A stretch of 13,007 nucleotides of DNA from JAKZRT01 sp047518005 (GTDB taxonomy: Bacteria; Pseudomonadota; Alphaproteobacteria; Rhodobacterales; Rhodobacteraceae). Within the stretch, counting starts at the first letter, position 1, and each line of letters starts with the position of its first letter. The stretch is from assembly GCA_047518005.1 (NCBI GenBank), contig JAKZRT010000058.1, forward strand, positions 1-13,007, read 5' to 3'. This document shows, piece by piece, positions 1 through 6,855 of this stretch. The notes under the pieces are model-generated. The model was given only the letters and a program-made list of their open reading frames with translations. It made no database searches and was not told where the DNA came from. Made by a program: the position numbers and the translations under genes.

Positions 1-1
1 A

Positions 2-127
2 TCCGTCTTCGACAATTATGAGCAGATCGTCGACAGGTGTTGCGAAGCATGGAACTTCTTTGCAAACGACAAAACCGCAATCACGTCAATCACTACCAGA
101 CAATGGGCCAAAACGGTCAACGACTAG
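2..127 (+). mobile_element. 3' end of an IS630-family transposase gene (5' part outside window)
   Basis: Reading from base 2, 41 codons run open to a TAG stop at 125-127. The peptide contains VFDNYEQIVDRCCEAWNFF and then ITSITTRQWAKTVND. A short helix with CCEAWN, followed by an ITSI..R.WA ending, is characteristic of the extreme C-terminus of IS630/Tc1-mariner-superfamily transposases. This part lies after the DDE catalytic core, so no catalytic residue is visible here. IS630 elements insert at TA, and TA dinucleotides at 125-126 and 137-138 are possible junction points; I could not identify the terminal inverted repeat. The fragment leads straight into the TPR remnant in the same direction, so the element most likely interrupted that gene. 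Whether the element is intact upstream cannot be seen. Confidence 0.85.
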
Positions 128-143
128 GGCCGTTGGTATCAAT

Positions 144-1133
144 CGTCGTCTTGCCGACCCTGACCGGGCGCTGGAAGAAGCGAAAGCGCGGATCGCAGAG
201 CTTGAGGCGGGCCTCGGAAACGCCGAATCTCCTGACGAGCAAGCCGCCAAAGCGGCTCTGGACCAGGGCGATTTTGATACCGCGCGGGAAATGTTCGAAC
301 GGCTGGAGGCGCGCACCGCCACCGAGGTCACCAAAAACGCCAATGCGCATTACGCCCTGGGCCAGATCGCCGAGGAACAGGTGCGCTGGGCCGACGCCGC
401 CCGGCACTATGCCCGCGCGGCGGATCTGGCCCGGTCATTTGCCAACTTGCTCAAAGCCCGTGAATTTACCTGGCGCGCGGGCGATTATCCGTCCGCACTC
501 GCGCTTGGATCGGCGCTGATCGATACCGCGCAGGCCGAGTTCGGCGATGATACCACCCAGCACGCAACCGCGCTCAACGAACACGCGCTGTCGCTCGAGG
601 CGACCGGGCGGTTTGACGAGGCCGAGCCGCTGTACCGACAGGCCATCAAGATCGGTGCCAAGACGCTGGCCGAGGATCATCCCGCCTATGCTATCGACCT
701 CAACAACCTCGCTGAGCTGCTGCGAGCCACCGGGCGGTTTGACGAGGCCGAGCCGCTTTTCCGGCAGGCCATTGAGATCGGTGCCAAGAGGCTGGGCGAG
801 GAGCATCCCGCCTATGCGACCTGGCTCAACAACCTCGCGTTGCTTCTCAAAGCCACCGGGCGGTTTGACGAGGCCGAACCGCATTTCCGGCAGGCTATTG
901 AGATTGGCGCGAAGACGCTGGGCGAGGATCATCCCGCCTACGCGACCCGTCTCAACAACCTCGCGTTGCTGCTTCAGGCCACCGGGCGGTTTGACGGGGC
1001 CGAGCCGCTGTACCGGCAGGCCATCGAGGTACTCGAGGTCGCGCTCGGCCCCGACCACCCGTCGACCGTCACGGTCCGTGAAAATCTCGAGATATTCCTG
1101 CGACAGAAGGGCGGCGCGGGGGGCTCGAATTGA
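144..1133 (+). pseudogene. 5'-truncated tetratricopeptide-repeat (kinesin-light-chain-type) protein
   Basis: The frame is open to a TGA at 1131-1133 and starts nominally at an ATG at 18. Its first 37 residues are an out-of-frame reading of the transposase end, so the real gene sequence starts near 144. A charged coiled coil follows (LADPDRALEEAKARIAELEA). After it come a degenerate TPR-like stretch (ALDQGDFDTAREMFERLEAR, then AHYALGQIAEEQVRWADAA) and four 42-residue TPR units. The units carry the LNNLA.LL.ATGRFDEAEPL.RQAIEIGAK.LGE.HPAY pattern of TPR_10/TPR_12 kinesin-light-chain repeats. Similar roseobacter proteins begin with a long coiled coil or a signalling domain, which is absent here, hence the pseudogene call. 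TPR units mediate protein-protein contacts; the partner is unknown. Expression from the IS or from the ATG at 18 cannot be excluded. Confidence 0.7.
564..1067 (+). repeat. Four tandem 126-bp TPR-coding repeats
   Basis: Four consecutive 126-base units start at 564, 690, 816 and 942. The core ACCGGGCGGTTTGAC recurs exactly 126 bases apart at 603, 729, 855 and 981. The stretch encoding ATGRFDEAEP is nearly identical at the DNA level in units 1-3 and differs by an E-to-G change in unit 4. The flanks of each unit vary more. Low synonymous divergence in the core suggests recent duplication or gene conversion. Confidence 0.9.
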
Positions 1134-1208
1134 CCGTCCCAAGGCATGGATTAACATTTTTGTCGTATAATATCAGTGTTTTAACCCCTTGTCTCACTGT
1201 GAGAACTC

Positions 1209-2429
1209 TTACTCCTGCCGGTTGCGCCGAATCAGCTTGCCGATGGTGAACGAGGTCCGCGGCACCCAGACATAGGCGGTCCGGGTGCCGCTTGTGGGCC
1301 GCGCCCGCATCCGGATCAGCCCGAAGATGATCAGCCCCCCATGCGCCGCGCCGATATAGATGAAAAACGCCCGCGGCCCGAACGCCTCGATCAGCGCCGA
1401 GGCCACCAGCGGGCTGGCGATGGCCCCCAGAGCGAAGAAAAACATCAGGGCGGCGGCAAGCTCGACGCGCTGTTCATCGCGGGCAAAATCATGGGCGTGG
1501 GCGGCCGAAACCGAAAAGATCGGAAAGGTCGTGGCGCCGAATATCACCGTCGAGGCGTAGACCACCCCGACCCCGAGACCCGGCGCCGCGCCGGTCAGAA
1601 CCGAGGCCGCGATCGAGGCCGCCGCCAGCCCGATCAGCACCCGGCGCCGGTCAAACCGGTCCGCCAGCCAGCCCACCGGGTATTGCGCCAGCGCGCCGCC
1701 CAGCACGAAGGCCGCCAGAAACAGCGCGATCGCATCGATGGCCAGCCCGACCTCTTGCCCGTAGACCGGCCCGACCATGCGGAACGCGGCCGAGGTGAGC
1801 CCCGCCACCACCACGCCCGCAACCGCCAGCGGCGACATCGCCAGCCCCAGACCGGGCCGTAGGCGCGGCGCATCCGGGGTGGCTGGTTGGCGCGCCGTGG
1901 TCAGGGTGATCGGCAGCAGGGCGGCGCAACAGAGGATGGCCAGAATGTTGTACGAGACATAGCTCGCAGGCTCGAGCACGCTGATGATCAGCTGCGCGCC
2001 CAATGACCCGCCCATGTCGACGATCCGATAGCTGCCCATTGCGCGGCCCCGGTTTTTATTGGTGACCTTGGACTGCAACCAGGCCTCGATCACCGTGTAA
2101 CAGCCGGCCACGCAGAACCCCGAGGCCACGCGCATGATCGCCCAGGCCAGCGGGTCGATGACCAGCATATGCGCCAGCAATCCGATCGCCCCGGTGGCGG
2201 TAAAGGCGGCAAAGGCGCGCGAATGGCCGACCGAGCCCATCAGCCGCGGTGCCCACCAGCAGCCGATGAAAAATCCGACGAAATGGGCCGACCCCAAAAG
2301 GCCGATCTGGGCGGTGCTGAAGTCCAGCGTGATCGCCGAAAGCGCGTCCAGGGGCCCGACGCCACCGCTGGAAAGCTGCAAGAGAATGACCGACAGGAAC
2401 AGTGCCGCAAATGAAATGATCAGCCGCAT
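1209..2429 (-). CDS. Major facilitator superfamily transporter (YcaD-like)
   Basis: A 406-residue polytopic membrane protein with about 12 hydrophobic segments arranged as two halves around a loop near residues 185-195 (TARQPATPDAPRLRPG). The second half carries the MFS motif-A-like loop GWLADRFDRRRVLIG. The first half has the variant loop WWAPRLMGSVGHSRAFAA. This is the layout of inner-membrane secondary transporters of the MFS, closest in feel to the YcaD group; the substrate cannot be read from the sequence. The start at 2429 is supported by an AAGGCGG ribosome site about six bases upstream. The gene lies 96 bases downstream of the ImuA-like gene on the same strand, so the two may be co-transcribed. 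It converges with the TPR remnant. No truncation is apparent. Confidence 0.88.
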   Translation of the reverse strand: MRLIISFAALFLSVILLQLSSGGVGPLDALSAITLDFSTAQIGLLGSAHFVGFFIGCWWAPRLMGSVGHSRAFAAFTATGAIGLLAHMLVIDPLAWAIMRVASGFCVAGCYTVIEAWLQSKVTNKNRGRAMGSYRIVDMGGSLGAQLIISVLEPASYVSYNILAILCCAALLPITLTTARQPATPDAPRLRPGLGLAMSPLAVAGVVVAGLTSAAFRMVGPVYGQEVGLAIDAIALFLAAFVLGGALAQYPVGWLADRFDRRRVLIGLAAASIAASVLTGAAPGLGVGVVYASTVIFGATTFPIFSVSAAHAHDFARDEQRVELAAALMFFFALGAIASPLVASALIEAFGPRAFFIYIGAAHGGLIIFGLIRMRARPTSGTRTAYVWVPRTSFTIGKLIRRNRQE

Positions 2430-2525
2430 GCGACCCGCCTTTCGTTGGCGTCGGTGTGGCGGTGTTGAAGGGGCAATGCTTGCGGGTTCTCGACAGGGTA
2501 TGTCGTTTTTTATGGTTTGCGGGGT

Positions 2526-3134
2526 CTACGCCCCCACCACCTTTGCCGGTGTCAGCGTGACATCCCCCGCGTCCGCGCTGACCGCCCAGGCGCGGGGCGG
2601 CGCCATGCGGGCGCGGCGGCGTTCCAGGTGCCAGGCGCGGGCCTCGCGTTGGTGACGCGGGGCCATGTGCCAGCGGCTTTCCACCCCCGGCGCGCCGCCC
2701 GCCCCGGGCGTCAGGATCAGCCCGAGCGGTCCACGCCCCGCCTCGGCAGCCAGATGCAGCCGCCGCACCGGCGTCAGCGCCGGTGGCGCGCCGAGATCGA
2801 CCACCACCAGCGGTGCCGCGCCTGCCCGCAGCGCCTCTTCCATCGACCAGAGCAGGTCGTCGGTCCGGCTGGGGGTCACGAAAAGCACCTTGCCGGGGTC
2901 GATAAAGGCGCGCATGCCTTGGGGGTTCAGCCCTTCGCGGGCATGGGCCGGTGCGATCCAGATCATCGGCCCCGCCGCGCCCGTCAACGCGCCGCGCGCC
3001 GCCAGCAGTGCCGCAGTATACCGGGCCGGCCCGCAAAATTCGTGCACCCGCCCGCACAAAAGCCCCAGATCACCCACAAAGGGCACCTCGTTGGGCGCTT
3101 TCAGCGCTTTGCGTTGCAGAACGGCCGGGGTCAT
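2526..3134 (-). CDS. imuA: ImuA-like (COG4544) SOS-associated protein
   Basis: A 202-residue protein resembling the ImuA/SulA-like RecA-homologue family, which in many bacteria works with ImuB and DnaE2 in SOS-induced translesion synthesis. Family-like landmarks are VHEFCGPARY (30-39), PMIWIAP (56-62), FIDPGKVLFVTPSRTDDLLW (77-96), MEEALRAGAAPLVVVDL (98-114), LTPVRRLHLAAEAG (120-133) and GVESRWHMAP (150-159). The Walker A site of RecA is degenerate: CGPARYTA at 34-41 lacks GK[ST]. ATP binding is therefore doubtful. A LexA-type box lies 16 bases before the start codon and supports both the start at 3134 and SOS control. The usual partners imuB and dnaE2 are not in this window; an MFS gene follows instead. 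The family assignment is by eye, and the role in mutagenesis is inferred from the family. Confidence 0.72.
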   Translation of the reverse strand: MTPAVLQRKALKAPNEVPFVGDLGLLCGRVHEFCGPARYTAALLAARGALTGAAGPMIWIAPAHAREGLNPQGMRAFIDPGKVLFVTPSRTDDLLWSMEEALRAGAAPLVVVDLGAPPALTPVRRLHLAAEAGRGPLGLILTPGAGGAPGVESRWHMAPRHQREARAWHLERRRARMAPPRAWAVSADAGDVTLTPAKVVGA

Positions 3135-3150
3135 GGCGCCAGCTTACAAT

Positions 3151-3165
3151 GTTCTTGAAATGTTC
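3151..3165 (-). promoter_or_regulatory. Candidate LexA (SOS) box, GTTC-N7-GTTC type
   Basis: The top strand reads GTTCTTGAAATGTTC, a perfect GTTC-N7-GTTC direct repeat, the form recognised by LexA in alphaproteobacteria (GAAC-N7-GAAC on the other strand). It ends 16 bases before the ImuA-like start codon. A possible -35 (TTGAGA, top-strand 3164-3169) overlaps it, which would place LexA over the promoter. The eight fixed bases would occur by chance about 0.4 times in a window this size counting both strands. The position upstream of a gene of an SOS family is what makes it convincing. Confidence 0.75.
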
Positions 3166-3179
3166 TCAATATCTTCCCG

Positions 3180-3191
3180 TGATCATGATCA
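3180..3191. promoter_or_regulatory. Fnr/Crp-like palindrome
   Basis: TGATCATGATCA is a perfect 12-base palindrome. It has the TGAT-N4-ATCA core of Fnr/Crp-family operators and matches 8 of 10 positions of TTGAT-N4-ATCAA. It sits in the divergent region, 14 bases from the LexA-type box and about 140 bases before the aldo/keto reductase start. It could serve either gene. No clear promoter for the reductase was found, so the function is speculative. Confidence 0.3.
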
Positions 3192-3243
3192 TCCTGCCAA
3201 AAATACTCCGGAGAGGGGTGCGGGGAGAGGCTGGCCTCGCCCC
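3191..3243. repeat. Possible short extragenic repeat with GC-rich hairpin
   Basis: After the palindrome comes GCCAAAAATACTCCGGAG and then a G-rich stretch ending in a hairpin at 3222-3243. Its stem is GGGG-a-GAGGC paired with GCCTC-g-CCCC, with one a/g mismatch and a two-base tip. It cannot be a terminator for either flanking gene, since both are transcribed away from this spot. From memory, GCCAAAAATACTCC followed by a G/C hairpin recurs between genes in Rhodobacteraceae genomes; that could not be tested here. Confidence 0.4.
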
Positions 3244-3331
3244 GCCCGGCCCGCGACGCGCGTCAGCGCGGCGCAACCCCTTGAAGTCACCAACCAATCG
3301 CCTAAGGTCTCGGAAACGAAATGGAAATTCC

Positions 3332-4378
3332 ATGAAGATGATCCCCCTGGGCCGCAGCGGCCTCAGCGTGCCCGACCTCTGCCTGGGGTCGATGACGTGG
3401 GGCACCCAAACGCCCGAGCCGCAAGCCCACGCACAGATCGACATGGGCCTCGATCACGGCCTGAATTTCATCGACACGGCGACGATGTACCCGGTCAACC
3501 CGGCAACACCCGAGACCGTCGGGGTGACCGAAGCGATCATCGGCAATTGGGTGACCCGCACCGGGCGGCGCAGCGCCGTCATCCTTGCCACCAAGCACAT
3601 CGGCGAAGGGTCGGCCATCATCCCCGGAGGCTCGCCGCCGATCAGCGCGGCAACGATTCCGCGCGCCGTCGATGCCTCGCTGAATGCGATGCAGACCGAT
3701 TACATCGACCTATATCAGCTTCACTGGCCCAATCGCGGATCCTATATGTTCCGCAAAAACTGGACCTATGACCCGAGCCATCAGAACCGGCAAGAGACGC
3801 TGGACAATATCGCCGAATGCCTGACCGCCCTGCAAACGCTGGTGGCCCATGGCAAGATCAGGGCCTTCGGCCTGTCGAACGAAAGCGCCTGGGGCATGGC
3901 CAATTGGGTTCGGGTCGCGGACCAGATCGGGGGCCCGCGCGCCGCTTCAGTCCAAAACGAATATTCGCTGCTGTGCCGCCTCTTTGACACCGATCTGGCC
4001 GAGCTTGCGGTGAACGAAGACGTGGCGCTTCTGGCATTCTCGCCGCTTGGGGCGGGCTATTTGACCGGAAAATACCGCGGTGGCGCGGTCCCGAAAGGCT
4101 CGCGCATGACCCATGGGCCGAAAATGGGTGGACGCGCCACGGGCCGGGTCGGAGCGGCGGTCGAGGCCTATCTGGGCGTGGCCGCAAAACATGGGGTTGA
4201 TCCCGTCCACATGGCGCTGGCCTTTTGTCGATCGCGGCCCTTTGCGGTCTCGGCGATTTTCGGGGCGACCCGGGCGGCGCAGCTTGAACATGTTTTGCAG
4301 GGCAAGGATCTGGTGCTGAGCGACGCGGTACTGACCGATCTCGATACCGTGCATCGCGCCCATCCGATGCCGTTTTGA
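3332..4378 (+). CDS. Tas-like NADP(H)-dependent aldo/keto reductase
   Basis: A 348-residue cytosolic oxidoreductase of the aldo/keto reductase (beta/alpha)8 barrel family. It is close in layout to Escherichia coli Tas (about 346 residues). The predicted catalytic tetrad is D48 and Y53 (FIDTATMYPV), K88 (LATKH) and H131 (LYQLHWP). Tas-like signatures include PETVGVTEAIIGNW, MQTDYIDLYQLHWP, GKIRAFGLSNESAWG and the cofactor-side SVQNEYSLLCR. Near the C-terminus, FGATRAAQLE matches the family's phosphate-binding segment. The frame is open well upstream (to 2951), but homology begins at MKMIPLGRSG, so 3332 is chosen; an ATG at 3338 (MIPLGRSG) is the alternative. The ribosome site is weak (GGAA about six bases upstream). 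The natural substrate is unknown. The gene stands alone: divergent from the ImuA-like gene and convergent with glmM. Confidence 0.85.
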   Translation: MKMIPLGRSGLSVPDLCLGSMTWGTQTPEPQAHAQIDMGLDHGLNFIDTATMYPVNPATPETVGVTEAIIGNWVTRTGRRSAVILATKHIGEGSAIIPGGSPPISAATIPRAVDASLNAMQTDYIDLYQLHWPNRGSYMFRKNWTYDPSHQNRQETLDNIAECLTALQTLVAHGKIRAFGLSNESAWGMANWVRVADQIGGPRAASVQNEYSLLCRLFDTDLAELAVNEDVALLAFSPLGAGYLTGKYRGGAVPKGSRMTHGPKMGGRATGRVGAAVEAYLGVAAKHGVDPVHMALAFCRSRPFAVSAIFGATRAAQLEHVLQGKDLVLSDAVLTDLDTVHRAHPMPF

Positions 4379-4391
4379 AATTCGGCTGTCG

Positions 4392-4415
4392 GAAAATTCT
4401 TCGCGAAGAATTTTC
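4392..4415. repeat. 24-bp perfect AT-rich palindrome (first of a pair)
   Basis: Arms GAAAATTCTTCG and CGAAGAATTTTC form a perfect 24-base palindrome between convergent genes, 14 bases after the reductase stop codon. With its neighbour it could act as a two-way transcription end for the reductase and glmM. There is no classic T-run after the stem apart from the arm itself. The AT-rich sequence stands out against the GC-rich surroundings. Confidence 0.6.
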
Positions 4416-4420
4416 GGTCC

Positions 4421-4442
4421 AAGATTTTTCGTGAAAAATCTT
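4421..4442. terminator. AT-rich hairpin, possible bidirectional terminator (second of a pair)
   Basis: AAGATTTTTC-GT-GAAAAATCTT is a ten-pair stem with a two-base tip, five bases from the first palindrome and 20 bases beyond the glmM stop codon. It shares the TTTTC-G-GAAAA plan of the first palindrome, as if the two were related copies. It faces the 3' ends of both the reductase (plus) and glmM (minus). Terminator function is inferred from position; a stable T-tail outside the stem is missing. Confidence 0.45.
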
Positions 4443-4461
4443 CTCCCGCTTTAGGCACCGT

Positions 4462-5808
4462 TTACCCGGCTGCGGCCTCAACCCGCGCCACGATGCCGTC
4501 CACAACCTCGCGCATCAGCGCCTCGTCCTCGGCCTCGGCCATGATGCGAACCAGCGGTTCAGTGCCCGATTTGCGGATCAACAGCCGTCCCCGGTCGCCC
4601 AGCCGGGCTTCGGCCTCGGCAATGGCCGATTTTACCGGGGCGGCGGACAAGGGCTCGGCCCCGGCCTCGAAGCGCACGTTTTTCAAAAGCTGCGGCACCG
4701 GGTCGAAATTGTGGGCCAGGTCGCTGGCGCGTTTGCCGCTGTCGGCCATGGCGGCCAGAAACTGCAAGCCCGCGATCAGGCCGTCGCCGGTGGTGGCGAA
4801 ATCGGTCATGACGATATGGCCCGATTGCTCGCCGCCCAGGTTGAAGCCGCCGGCGCGCATGGTCTCGACCACATAACGGTCGCCGACATTGGTGCGGTGC
4901 AGGGCAAGCCCGCGCGCCTGCAGGAACCGTTCGAGCCCTAGGTTCGACATCACCGTGGCCACCAATGCGCCGCCTTTCAGCCACCCCCGATCGGCCCACC
5001 GCGCCGCCAACAGCGCCATGATCTGATCACCGTCGGCCACCGTGCCGGTCTCGTCGATGATCATCACCCGGTCGGCGTCACCATCGAGACAGATGCCCAG
5101 ATCGGCGCCGTGGGCGACCACCGCCTCGGCGGCGGCGGTCGTATCGGTCGACCCGCAGCCTTGATTGATGTTGGTGCCGTTGGGCGAAACCCCGATCGGC
5201 ACCACCTCGGCGCCCAGTTCCCATAGAACTTCGGGAGCGGTCCGATAGGCCGCGCCGTGGGCGCAGTCGACGACGACCTTGACCCCGGCCAGACCGCCCC
5301 GCGCCGGGAAAGTGGTTTTGGCGAATTCCATATAGCGGAACCGACCGTCGTCGATGCGCCGCGCACGGCCGATGTTTTCGGGCTGGGCCGGGGTGATGTC
5401 GCCCGCCAGAATGTCTTCGATCTCGGCTTCTGCCGCATCGCTCAGCTTGAAGCCGTCCGGCCCGAAGAGCTTGATACCGTTGTCGTGGTGCGGGTTGTGG
5501 CTGGCCGAGATCATGATGCCGAGATCAGCGCGCATCGAATGGGTCAGAAGGCCTACGGCGGGCGTCGGCACCGGCCCCAGCAACAGCACGTTCATGCCGG
5601 TCGAGGTCAGGCCCGCCGTCAGCGCGTTTTCGATCATATAGCCCGACAGCCGTGTGTCCTTGCCGATCACCACGCGGTGGCGATTGGCACCGTCGGTGCG
5701 GAAATACCGCCCTGCGGCCGCGCCGAGACGCAGCGCCATGTCGGCGGTCATGGGGTGCGTATTGGCGCGGCCGCGAATGCCGTCGGTTCCAAATATCTTG
5801 CGCATCAT
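4462..5808 (-). CDS. glmM: Phosphoglucosamine mutase GlmM
   Basis: Converts glucosamine-6-phosphate to glucosamine-1-phosphate in the cytoplasm, the step before UDP-GlcNAc for peptidoglycan and lipopolysaccharide. Its 448 residues match the family length. Visible landmarks are FGTDGIRG (6-13), the phosphoserine loop ISASHNPHHDNGIKLFG with active serine S103, and the Mg-binding loop DGDADR (D241, D243, D245). The sugar-binding GGEQSGH (324-330) and the C-terminal phosphate loop RKSGTEPLVR follow. All expected catalytic residues are present. The first of two adjacent ATG codons (5808) overlaps the folP stop as ATGA, which points to translational coupling. The folP-glmM pairing is the same as in E. 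coli. Transcription runs toward the paired palindromes at 4392-4442. Confidence 0.97.
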   Translation of the reverse strand: MMRKIFGTDGIRGRANTHPMTADMALRLGAAAGRYFRTDGANRHRVVIGKDTRLSGYMIENALTAGLTSTGMNVLLLGPVPTPAVGLLTHSMRADLGIMISASHNPHHDNGIKLFGPDGFKLSDAAEAEIEDILAGDITPAQPENIGRARRIDDGRFRYMEFAKTTFPARGGLAGVKVVVDCAHGAAYRTAPEVLWELGAEVVPIGVSPNGTNINQGCGSTDTTAAAEAVVAHGADLGICLDGDADRVMIIDETGTVADGDQIMALLAARWADRGWLKGGALVATVMSNLGLERFLQARGLALHRTNVGDRYVVETMRAGGFNLGGEQSGHIVMTDFATTGDGLIAGLQFLAAMADSGKRASDLAHNFDPVPQLLKNVRFEAGAEPLSAAPVKSAIAEAEARLGDRGRLLIRKSGTEPLVRIMAEAEDEALMREVVDGIVARVEAAAG

Positions 5809-6845
5809 GGCATTTCGCGGCCCTTTTGATCGGGGTGCCAGCCCCGCTGCACGGTCAGCGCCGCGACCATATCCAGGGCCTGACGCATCGCATCAATATC
5901 ATGGACACGGTGTATCTGAACACCCTGCATGATCGCGGCCTGGGTGACGGCCACCGAGCCTGTCACCCTTTGGTCGGCACGCTCGACCCCGGTCAACGTT
6001 CCGATAAAGCGCTTGCGCGAGGCACCCAGCACGATCGGGCAGCCGAGGTCGTGAAAAATGCTGATGCCGCGCAATAGCGTCAGGTTATGGTCTTGGGTCT
6101 TGCCAAAGCCGATACCGGGGTCGATTGCGATACGGTCGCGCGCGATCCCGACAGCCTCGGCGCGCTGAATGGCACCGGCCAGCCCGTCATAGACATCCAA
6201 GAGAACGTCCCCATAGCGCGGGTTGTCCTGCATCGTCGCCGGCGCACCCTGAGCATGCATCAAGATGACCGGAGCGCCGCTTTGCGCGACCACGCCGCCC
6301 ATATCCGGATCGAAGCCAAGCGCCGAGACGTCGTTGACGATGCGCGCCCCGACCTCGATCGCCGCCGCCGCAACACCCGATTTGCGTGTGTCGATCGACA
6401 CCGGCGGCCCAAGGTCGCGAATGGCTTTGATAACCGGCACCACCCGCGCGCATTCCTCGGCCACGGAAATTTCTCGGGCGCCCGGGCGGGTGGATTCGCC
6501 GCCGACATCCAGAATGTCGGTCCCGCGAGCAACCATGGCCCGCGCCCGGTCCAGCGCCGCGTCGGGACCTTCGATGCGCCCGCCGTCCGAAAAACTGTCG
6601 GGCGTGATGTTCAGGACGCCCATCAGGCGCGGGCGATCCATCGAAAGCCCGGCGAATTCGGCCCGGGGCGCACATATGCGGTCGAGCGCGTCGGCCGGCA
6701 TGTCAAGGGCCGCCACAAGTTTGCGTTGACCGCCGCGTTCGATCCGTTCGGCATGGGTGAACCAGCCCCAACCGCCAGCAACCGGCCGCGCGTCGGGTGG
6801 CCGGGTCGCGTCGGTCTGAACGACAGGGCGGAAATAGACGGACAT
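5805..6845 (-). CDS. folP: Dihydropteroate synthase FolP
   Basis: Joins 6-hydroxymethyl-dihydropterin pyrophosphate to p-aminobenzoate to give dihydropteroate; it is the sulfonamide target. The TIM-barrel motifs are in order: MGVLNITPDSFSDGG (75-89), GGESTRPGA (115-123), SIDTRKSGVA (150-159), NDVSALG (171-177), MHAQGAPATMQ (196-206), DPGIGFGKT (242-250), GASRKRFIG (274-282) and RVHD (313-316). At 346 residues it is longer than the usual ~280. The extra ~70 N-terminal residues contain GGWGWFTHAERIERGGQ and resemble no catalytic domain I recognise; similar extensions occur in alphaproteobacterial FolP. It starts 10 bases after folB and overlaps glmM by four bases, so it is the middle gene of a folB-folP-glmM operon. 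The ribosome site is weak, consistent with coupling to folB translation. Confidence 0.96.
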   Translation of the reverse strand: MSVYFRPVVQTDATRPPDARPVAGGWGWFTHAERIERGGQRKLVAALDMPADALDRICAPRAEFAGLSMDRPRLMGVLNITPDSFSDGGRIEGPDAALDRARAMVARGTDILDVGGESTRPGAREISVAEECARVVPVIKAIRDLGPPVSIDTRKSGVAAAAIEVGARIVNDVSALGFDPDMGGVVAQSGAPVILMHAQGAPATMQDNPRYGDVLLDVYDGLAGAIQRAEAVGIARDRIAIDPGIGFGKTQDHNLTLLRGISIFHDLGCPIVLGASRKRFIGTLTGVERADQRVTGSVAVTQAAIMQGVQIHRVHDIDAMRQALDMVAALTVQRGWHPDQKGREMP

Positions 6846-6855
6846 GCGCTGGCGC

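Noticed and set aside
547..1170. A second open frame overlapping the TPR repeats
   Set aside because: It is an Arg/Pro-rich translation of the same 126-bp repeats in another frame; the TPR frame fits a known repeat family.
1193..1203. CTCAC-T-GTGAG inverted repeat between the TPR remnant and the MFS gene
   Set aside because: It is very short, with a one-base centre and no T-run; not convincing as a terminator or operator.
2491..2511. Hairpin CGACA-GGGTA-TGTCG followed by six T on the plus strand, resembling a terminator
   Set aside because: No plus-strand gene ends here; the flanking genes are both minus-strand, where the T-run would precede the hairpin as A residues. The stem is only five pairs.
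2951..3331. N-terminal extension of the aldo/keto reductase frame back to 2951
   Set aside because: The upstream part overlaps the ImuA-like gene in antisense and the regulatory spacer; family homology begins at 3332.
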